Positions 1-5,531 of a stretch of DNA of 5,531 nucleotides are shown here, piece after piece. Numbering within the stretch: the stretch's first letter is position 1; each line of letters begins with the position of its first letter. The translations under genes and the position numbers were made by a program. The notes under the pieces were generated by a model. The model had not been told where the DNA came from and did no database searches. It was given only the letters and a program-made list of their open reading frames with translations. This DNA comes from Tissierellia bacterium. Lineage in GTDB: Bacteria > Bacillota_A > Clostridia > Tissierellales > Peptoniphilaceae. Location: contig JAAZCH010000310.1 of the NCBI GenBank assembly GCA_012513395.1, positions 1-5,531 on the forward strand, read 5' to 3'.

Positions 1-3000
1 AGCAAAAATATATGGAATAGAAAAAGATCAAGAGATGACGGAGATGGATACTGCCCTTAATGGGCAAATCCTGACCAAAAACGAAAAAAATGCAAGAACT
101 GTCTTGATCGATAAAATAAAAAAAGAAGGTTTTGACCAAACCATAGAAGAGGTTGCTTACACTTGGTTCAACAGGTTTATTGCTCTTCGATTTATGGAGG
201 TCAATGGATATCTGCCTAGCCATATCAGGGTCTTTAGTTCAGAAGATAACGAATTTCAACCTCAGATTCTATCAGAAGCCATACATATAGAGCTAGATGG
301 ACTAGATCAATCTAAAGTTTTAGACCTATACAATGCTGGTAACAAAGAGGAAGAGCTTTTCTCCTATCTTTTGATTACCCAGTGTAATGCACTTAACCAA
401 GTACTACCGGGAATATTCCAAAAAATAAACGACTATACAGAGCTTCTTCTACCAGAGGGACTTTTGAGAGAGGGCTCTGTTATCGATTCAATGATTAAAG
501 ACATACCAGAAGATGACTGGAAAGAACAAGTACAAATAATTGGTTGGCTCTACCAATATTATATTTCTGAACAAAAAGATGAGGTTTTTAGCAGACCTAA
601 AACTCAAAAAATCCAAAAGGAAGATATACCCGCAGCAACGCAGCTATTTACACCAGACTGGATTGTGAGATATATGGTAGAAAATTCCCTAGGAAAGCTG
701 TGGTATGAAGGACATCCTGATGAAGAATTAAAAACTAGTTGGAAATATTACTTGGAAGAAGCAGACCAAGAAAATGAAGTCGAAGAAAAGTTAAAAGAAA
801 TAAGAAAAGAATATGCCGATTTAAAACCGGAACAAATTAAATGCATTGATCCATGTATTGGATCGGGGCATATAGGGGTTTATCTATTTGATGTCCTAAT
901 TCAAATATATGAATCTCAAGGCTATAAAAATAGAGATGCAGTCAGACTTATTTTAGAAAAAAATATTTATGGCTTAGACATAGATGAAAGAGCAAGACAA
1001 TTAGCATATTTCTCTCTGATGATGAAAGCCCGAGAACATGATAGGAGATTTTTAACAAGAGACTATATTCCACAGCCGAAAGTTTATGTGGTAGAGGAAA
1101 GTAATTATCTCAAAACAGAGAGTAATAGACATGCCCTTGATTATTTTATAAATGGAAATAAAGAGTTAAAAGAAGCCATAGAATCAATAATAAATGATAT
1201 GGAAGATGCGAAAGAATATGGCTCTATAACAATTGTTAAGCCAGTAGATTTTAAATTTCTTTATCAGCGATTTGACGAAATCAAAGCGGAAGAGATTACC
1301 CTTGATCGGCTGATGATTTTAGATGAACTATTACCAATAGTTGAGATAGCGGAAGTTCTATCTAGTAAATATGATGTGGTCGTTACCAATCCGCCTTATA
1401 TGGGAAATCTTAGAACAAACCCTAATTTGCAAGGTTATATAAATAAGAATTATGTGAATAGCAAAGCAGATTTATTTGCCGTATTTATAGAAGTAAGTAA
1501 TAGAATGACTAAAAAAAATAGATTTCAAGCCATGATTACTCAACATTCTTGGATGTTTCTTTCTTCTTTTGAGAAATTAAGAGAACAAATACAGAGAACT
1601 GATATTATAAACATGGTACATTTAGGACCTAGAGCTTTCGAAGAGATATCCGGGGAAGTAGTACAGACTACTTCGTTTGTATTAAGAAATTTTAGTCTTA
1701 AAGAATATAATGGAACGTATGCCAGACTAATAGATGCAAACTCACAAAATGCGAAGGAAGAAATGTTTTTAAGTGGTGAGAATAGATATATCACGTCACA
1801 GAATGATTTTGATAAAATTCCTGGTATGCCAATTTCTTATTGGGCAAGCAGAAAAATTTTTCATATTTTTAAAAATACAATAGTTTTAAATGATGTATCA
1901 ACAGTGAAAAAAGGTATGGATACCGGTAATAATGAAAAATACTTAAGAATATGGAATGAAGTTAATTTTACAGAAATAGGTAATATTAATGATGTAAAAA
2001 ATAAAAAATGGAATCCTTACACCAAAGGAGGAGTTTTTAGAAAATGGTATGGAAACAATGAGCATTTAGTATATTGGAAAGATGATGGTAGCGAGTTGTT
2101 GAATAACAAAAAAGCGAATATAAGGAGTAGACATTTATACTTGAAGGAATCCCTAACATGGACTTTAATTAGTGGAAATAAAAATTTGAGTCTTAGATAT
2201 TGCCCAAAAGGATTTATTTTTGATTCAAATGGCTCGTTTATTCAATCAGAAAAATATATGTATTATATCCAGGCGTATTTGAATTCTGTAGTAGGAAATG
2301 AAATTATTAAATATATTAGTTCAACATTGGCATTTAATATAAGTGATATTTCTAGTATGCCATTTATATTATCAGATAAAGATAAGGGGAATATAGATGT
2401 TTTGGTTAAAAGTAATATTGCAATTAGTAAGAATGAATGGGATATGCACGAAACATCTTGGGACTTCAAAGGATCTCCTCTGGTAGCAAATAAATCAGAT
2501 GGACTTATTACATCTGCCTACGAATCCTATAAATCTCAAGTGAACGAAAGATTCAGGAAGTTGAAAGAAAACGAAGAAGAGCTAAATCGTATTTTCATTG
2601 AAATCTATGGACTAGAAGATGAGCTAACTCCAGATGTGGCAAACAAGGATATTACTGTAGCCAAAATTTTTGATAAGAAGGAAGATATCGATGAGGATAT
2701 AAAAGGCAACAGATATATTATGACTCGAGAAGATGTAGTGAAAAACTTCCTGTCCTATTTTATCGGTTGTTTGATGGGGAGATATTCCCTGGATGTAGAT
2801 GGTCTTGCCTTTGCTGGAGGAGACTTCGATACAGCTAAATATGCTTCCTTTAAGGCAGATGTGGATGGCGTACTTCCATTAACAGATGCTCAATACTTTG
2901 AAGAGGATATTGTTGAGACTTTTATTCAGTTTTTAAAGGTTATTTTTGGCGAAGAACATCTCAATGAGAATTTGAACTTCATCGCTTCAGAACTCAAGGG

Positions 3001-3442
3001 AAAACAAACAGATTCTACAAGAGATAAAATCAGAAACTACTTCTTGAGTGACTTCTATGCGGATCATTGCAAGATGTATCAGAAATTGCCGATCTATTGG
3101 CAATATGATTCAGGTAAAAACAACGCTTGTAAAGGACTTTTCTATCTTCACAGATATGATAAAGACACCTTTGCAAGAATCAGAATTAACTATGTTTTTG
3201 AAATTCAAGATCGATACAAACAGGAACTTTCACGCCTAGAGAATAAGATAAATGGAGCGAGTGCAAGCGAGAGAGTAGCACTTCAAAAAGAAGCAGATGC
3301 TTTAAAGAAAAAGATATTAGAATCTCAAACTTTTGAAGAAAAAATCCAGCATCTGGCAGACTCTTATATTGCTATCGACTTAGATGATGGCGTAGCTGAG
3401 AATTACAAAATCTTTAAAGATGTATTGACCAAAATAAAGTAG
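1..3442 (+). CDS. pglX: BREX adenine-specific DNA methyltransferase PglX (BrxX), 5' end outside the window
   Basis: The predicted role is N6-adenine methylation of a short asymmetric host site, marking self DNA; in BREX the protein is also needed to block phage. Residues are counted from the ATG at 35. Visible motifs are the N-terminal family signature AYTWFNRFIALRFMEVNGYLP, the lead-in TQLFTPDWIVRY (202-213), the SAM-binding motif I DPCIGSGH (272-279) and catalytic NPPY (452-455). Next come GEVVQTTSF near 540, the specificity motif NPYTKGGVFRKWY (660-672), SYFIGCLMGRYS (907-918), PIYW (1019-1022) and the terminal IDLDDGV (1114-1120) after a charged, probably coiled-coil helix. The ATG at 35 is probably not the start: the frame is open back to base 2 (AKIYGIEKDQE), no good ribosome binding site precedes it, and PglX proteins normally have a further helix there. 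About 20-25 residues are probably missing, giving roughly 1,170 aa, near the usual 1,200. No nuclease domain is seen. pglZ follows 11 bases downstream. Family assignment is very secure; the recognition sequence cannot be read. Confidence 0.96.
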   Translation, partial: AKIYGIEKDQEMTEMDTALNGQILTKNEKNARTVLIDKIKKEGFDQTIEEVAYTWFNRFIALRFMEVNGYLPSHIRVFSSEDNEFQPQILSEAIHIELDGLDQSKVLDLYNAGNKEEELFSYLLITQCNALNQVLPGIFQKINDYTELLLPEGLLREGSVIDSMIKDIPEDDWKEQVQIIGWLYQYYISEQKDEVFSRPKTQKIQKEDIPAATQLFTPDWIVRYMVENSLGKLWYEGHPDEELKTSWKYYLEEADQENEVEEKLKEIRKEYADLKPEQIKCIDPCIGSGHIGVYLFDVLIQIYESQGYKNRDAVRLILEKNIYGLDIDERARQLAYFSLMMKAREHDRRFLTRDYIPQPKVYVVEESNYLKTESNRHALDYFINGNKELKEAIESIINDMEDAKEYGSITIVKPVDFKFLYQRFDEIKAEEITLDRLMILDELLPIVEIAEVLSSKYDVVVTNPPYMGNLRTNPNLQGYINKNYVNSKADLFAVFIEVSNRMTKKNRFQAMITQHSWMFLSSFEKLREQIQRTDIINMVHLGPRAFEEISGEVVQTTSFVLRNFSLKEYNGTYARLIDANSQNAKEEMFLSGENRYITSQNDFDKIPGMPISYWASRKIFHIFKNTIVLNDVSTVKKGMDTGNNEKYLRIWNEVNFTEIGNINDVKNKKWNPYTKGGVFRKWYGNNEHLVYWKDDGSELLNNKKANIRSRHLYLKESLTWTLISGNKNLSLRYCPKGFIFDSNGSFIQSEKYMYYIQAYLNSVVGNEIIKYISSTLAFNISDISSMPFILSDKDKGNIDVLVKSNIAISKNEWDMHETSWDFKGSPLVANKSDGLITSAYESYKSQVNERFRKLKENEEELNRIFIEIYGLEDELTPDVANKDITVAKIFDKKEDIDEDIKGNRYIMTREDVVKNFLSYFIGCLMGRYSLDVDGLAFAGGDFDTAKYASFKADVDGVLPLTDAQYFEEDIVETFIQFLKVIFGEEHLNENLNFIASELKGKQTDSTRDKIRNYFLSDFYADHCKMYQKLPIYWQYDSGKNNACKGLFYLHRYDKDTFARIRINYVFEIQDRYKQELSRLENKINGASASERVALQKEADALKKKILESQTFEEKIQHLADSYIAIDLDDGVAENYKIFKDVLTKIK
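1861..2460 (+). other. AT-rich target-recognition segment inside pglX
   Basis: This segment, about residues 610-809 counted from the ATG at 35, lies between the methyltransferase core and the conserved C-terminus, where PglX proteins and related type IIG-like enzymes carry the domain that reads the DNA target. A hand count gives about 161 G+C in 600 bases (27%), against about 37% in the next 360 bases (2461-2820) and 33-40% around the NPPY motif. The family-typical NPYTKGGVFRKWY and FDSNGSFI motifs are present, so the fold is probably intact. The right edge of the composition change is quite sharp, near 2455; the left edge is diffuse and may begin near 1430, interrupted by a GC-richer conserved block at 1621-1680. 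Domain limits are inferred from position and motifs, not from an alignment. Confidence 0.65.
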
Positions 3443-3446
3443 GAGG
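3441..3446 (+). promoter_or_regulatory. Shine-Dalgarno of pglZ, overlapping the pglX stop codon
   Basis: A perfect AGGAGG begins on the second base of the pglX TAG stop (3440-3442) and ends 7 bases before the TTG at 3454. This ideal spacing decides the pglZ start. There is no room for a promoter or terminator between the genes, so pglZ is probably translated from the same mRNA. Ribosomes finishing pglX would sit on this site, which favours translational coupling; that last point is inference. Confidence 0.9.
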
Positions 3447-3453
3447 TGGAAAC

Positions 3454-5531
3454 TTGGACTTAGATGATATTTTAAAGGATCTGGAAAAGAGATTTAAAGA
3501 ACCCTATCCTGAATTTTACAATAGAAGAATTATCTTTTGGCTGGATCAAGAAAAAGAATTCGAAGATAAAATCGATGGTTTAGAGCTATCTCCTGTAAAG
3601 ATTGTAAAAATGGCTCAGAACAATAAGTTTGAAATCAAGAAGCTCCTATCCTATGAGGATCAAGAGTCGGATTTTCTTGTCTATTGTCCGCTTATCTTTA
3701 ATAAAAAAGAAGACAACTGGATCCAGGACATTATGATTTATAGTGAGGAATTTAGGGCGGATCTTGTATCTATACAGATTGATGAAATGAAACTGCCAGA
3801 TAGCCTAGCTATTAGGAAAACAGTAAAGCAATATAAAAAGTTTTTTAATGCCAAGGTAAGAAGAGAAGAAATCAAGAAGAAAAACACGAGAATTGAAAAT
3901 CCTACCCACTTAGAGCTTGCGATTATGAGCACTCTAGCTACTTCGCCCATGAATGCAGGTCTTCTTATTAGAGAAGTATTCAAGGCAGGACTAAATGAGG
4001 AAGAAAACAAGATATACCAAGCCTTTCTGAATTATGAAATTCAGGAACGTTTTTGGGAAATGATTAGGCAAGGAACAGGATACTATGAAGAAAAACATAG
4101 TTTGTCTAGACTATTTTCTCATGTGATTTTAACAGCAGCATCTAGAAACATTCATAAGGAAGCCTTCCTTGGACTCGATAGCTTAATTTCAAGTCCTCAT
4201 GAAGCTTTCTGTTTTCAGTTTGTAGAAGACTGGCTTAGAGATAGCAAGGATAACAAGAGCCTGTATCAGCTTGTTCGCAATTTAGAAAAAGAACTTAAAT
4301 TACATGATAGATTGATTAAGTTGGATCTTGGTCAATTTGAGAATAGTGAGATATTTCCTTGTGTTGATGAAGTGATCCTGATAAAGCTCATGACGAACAT
4401 CAAGGACGATATTATAGACCCTGAAAATATTGCACGCCTATTTGAAAGACGAAGAGTAGGTGCTTGGTACAAAGACTTCAAGTTCTACTATGAAGGTATC
4501 GCCAATATAGGCAAGATGAAGGACTTTTATAATAAAAATCAAGCTTCTTTTCATATAACGAGTTCTATGGAAATTTGGAAATCCTATACAGAAAAATTCT
4601 ACATGATGGACACCTATTACAGAAGATTTCAACTTGCTTACCAGAAGAGCCTATCCAATTCGAACCCGATTTTGGATGATCTCTTTAAGTTTACGGTGGA
4701 TCGATCTGAAGGGATTTACAAGCGATGGTTCTTAGAGGACTTACTGGCGAATTGGTCGAATGTGTCTGCTAGAGACTATGAAAAATACGGTAAGATTCCT
4801 GACTTGAAACAGCAAGTTGATTTTTATGCGAAGAATATTAAAAATGCCAAAACAAAAAGCTATGTCATCATATCAGATGCTCTTCGTTATGAGGTCGCTA
4901 AGGAACTTTTTGATGAAATCAAACAAGATATGCAGTGCAAGGTAGAACTTGACCATATGGAAGGTATTTTCCCTACAATTACACCTTTTGGTATGGCTGC
5001 TCTTCTTCCCCACAAAGAATTAAAAGCGGATATCAGAAATAACAAGCTCAAAGTCCTTATTGATGGTGAATCTACGGATATGCCTAATAGGGAAAAGGTC
5101 TTGAAAAATGCAAATGAAAAATCAAGAGTTTTAAAATATGACGATATGATTCATATGAAAGGAGAGGAAAGAAAAGAACTCGTAAAGGGGATGGATGTAG
5201 TCTATATCTATCACGATAAGATTGACTCTGCCAGTCATACATCGGATTCTATGGTTTTTGCTGCTTGTTATGAAGCCATTGAGGAAATCAAGAATTTGGT
5301 CAGAATTCTAGTCAATGAATTTTCGGCAGTGAATATATTTATTACATCAGATCATGGCTTCCTCTATACCTATGAAGAATTTAGAGAAGATGATAAGGTT
5401 GCTCAGGAAGGTTTTGAGGGGCTGGTGGACTTTGGTAGAAGATATGCCATTATGAATCAGTCAGCCAACCCAAGCTATTTGATGCCAGTAAAGTTTATAG
5501 ATGAAACATCAGGTCTAAAGGCTTTTGCAAC
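3454..5531 (+). CDS. pglZ: BREX type 1 phosphatase-like protein PglZ (BrxZ), 3' end outside the window
   Basis: This is a core BREX component of the alkaline-phosphatase superfamily, essential for defence in known systems; its physiological substrate is not settled. The start is TTG at 3454, set by the AGGAGG 7 bases upstream. The first in-frame ATG (3610) would remove the conserved N-terminal block NRRIIFWLDQEKEFEDKI. The frame is open for 692 codons without a stop. Residues 1-120 form the N-terminal domain, and about 130-460 are a helical, charged middle. The PglZ domain begins at YVIISDALRYE (470-480), where Asp475 is a likely metal ligand. FPTITPFGMAALLP (506-519) probably supplies the Thr nucleophile, with Thr510 favoured. 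VVYIYHDKIDSASH (582-595) and ITSDHGFLY (630-638, Asp633 and His634) complete the metal-site pattern. Type 1 PglZ proteins are usually about 820-880 aa, so some 130-190 residues lie beyond the window. Assignment to PglZ is secure; catalytic residue roles are inferred from the superfamily. Confidence 0.95.
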   Translation, partial: MDLDDILKDLEKRFKEPYPEFYNRRIIFWLDQEKEFEDKIDGLELSPVKIVKMAQNNKFEIKKLLSYEDQESDFLVYCPLIFNKKEDNWIQDIMIYSEEFRADLVSIQIDEMKLPDSLAIRKTVKQYKKFFNAKVRREEIKKKNTRIENPTHLELAIMSTLATSPMNAGLLIREVFKAGLNEEENKIYQAFLNYEIQERFWEMIRQGTGYYEEKHSLSRLFSHVILTAASRNIHKEAFLGLDSLISSPHEAFCFQFVEDWLRDSKDNKSLYQLVRNLEKELKLHDRLIKLDLGQFENSEIFPCVDEVILIKLMTNIKDDIIDPENIARLFERRRVGAWYKDFKFYYEGIANIGKMKDFYNKNQASFHITSSMEIWKSYTEKFYMMDTYYRRFQLAYQKSLSNSNPILDDLFKFTVDRSEGIYKRWFLEDLLANWSNVSARDYEKYGKIPDLKQQVDFYAKNIKNAKTKSYVIISDALRYEVAKELFDEIKQDMQCKVELDHMEGIFPTITPFGMAALLPHKELKADIRNNKLKVLIDGESTDMPNREKVLKNANEKSRVLKYDDMIHMKGEERKELVKGMDVVYIYHDKIDSASHTSDSMVFAACYEAIEEIKNLVRILVNEFSAVNIFITSDHGFLYTYEEFREDDKVAQEGFEGLVDFGRRYAIMNQSANPSYLMPVKFIDETSGLKAFA

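Noticed and set aside
1540..1794. Minus-strand ORF of 84 codons opposite pglX
   Set aside because: It lies wholly antisense to conserved pglX codons. The protein matches no family I recognise, and its Cys/Ser/Phe richness is what the reverse complement of this AT-rich coding DNA gives.
2263..2469. Minus-strand ORF of 68 codons with a hydrophobic, signal-like stretch
   Set aside because: It is antisense to the AT-rich recognition segment of pglX. The hydrophobic Leu/Ile run is the expected reverse complement of Lys/Asn/Asp-rich codons, and no separate gene context supports it.
3085..3104. Inverted repeat ATTGCC / GGCAAT with an 8-base loop, considered as a terminator or regulatory hairpin
   Set aside because: It is only 6 bp, has no T-run, and lies inside codons for the conserved PglX motif LPIYWQ; short stems of this size are expected by chance.
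3048..3239. Plus-strand ORF of 63 codons in another frame of pglX
   Set aside because: It overlaps the conserved PIYW and HRYD region of PglX in a shifted frame, and no frameshift is needed because PglX reads through intact.
35..3442. Reading the methyltransferase as a type IIG restriction-modification enzyme instead of PglX
   Set aside because: No PD-(D/E)XK nuclease motif is evident at the N-terminus. The signatures there and at the C-terminus (IDLDDGV, PIYW) and the adjacent pglZ point to PglX.
3443..3453. Gap between pglX and pglZ, examined for a promoter, terminator or small gene
   Set aside because: Eleven bases are too few for any of these; they hold only the rest of the Shine-Dalgarno and its spacer.
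3738..4010. Minus-strand ORF of 90 codons with a hydrophobic segment
   Set aside because: It is antisense to the PglZ middle region, which is open and has family-like content. The composition is that of a shadow frame.
4438..4632. Minus-strand ORF of 64 codons
   Set aside because: It is antisense to pglZ with no recognisable domain.
1..5531. CRISPR array, tRNA/rRNA genes, insertion-sequence ends or long direct repeats
   Set aside because: No regularly spaced repeats, RNA-gene-like segments or transposase coding were seen, and nearly every base belongs to the two long reading frames.

Overview
The window is an internal fragment of a phage-defence island of the BREX (bacteriophage exclusion) type. 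It holds two large genes on the + strand, both cut by the window edges: pglX (brxX), the BREX adenine-specific DNA methyltransferase, at 1-3442, and pglZ (brxZ), the BREX alkaline-phosphatase-superfamily protein, from 3454 to beyond the right end. Nothing is coded convincingly on the minus strand, and the only gap between genes is 11 bases.

The DNA looks like that of a low-GC Bacillota (Firmicutes). Hand counts on sampled blocks give roughly 35-40% GC outside the centre of pglX. AGA and AAA codons dominate, the ribosome binding site is a perfect AGGAGG, and pglZ starts with TTG. I cannot place it to genus; Clostridia/Tissierellia- or Streptococcus-like hosts would all fit.

Layout: (1) 1-1430, the PglX N-terminus and methyltransferase core, ending just after the catalytic NPPY motif; (2) about 1430-2455, the rest of the core and the predicted target-recognition domain, with base composition falling to about 27% GC in 1861-2460; (3) 2455-3442, the conserved PglX C-terminus, back to about 37% GC; (4) 3441-3446, a Shine-Dalgarno that overlaps the pglX stop codon; (5) 3454-5531, the PglZ N-terminus, helical middle and most of the phosphatase-like domain.

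In BREX, PglX methylates host DNA at one adenine of a non-palindromic site. The same protein set, with PglZ, blocks replication of unmethylated phage without obvious cleavage. A directly adjacent pglX-pglZ pair is the arrangement of type 1 BREX (brxA-brxB-brxC-pglX-pglZ-brxL), so brxC is expected to the left and brxL to the right; neither is visible. The system itself is known. The most interesting local signal is the sharply AT-rich specificity region inside pglX, which suggests that it was exchanged separately from the rest of the gene.
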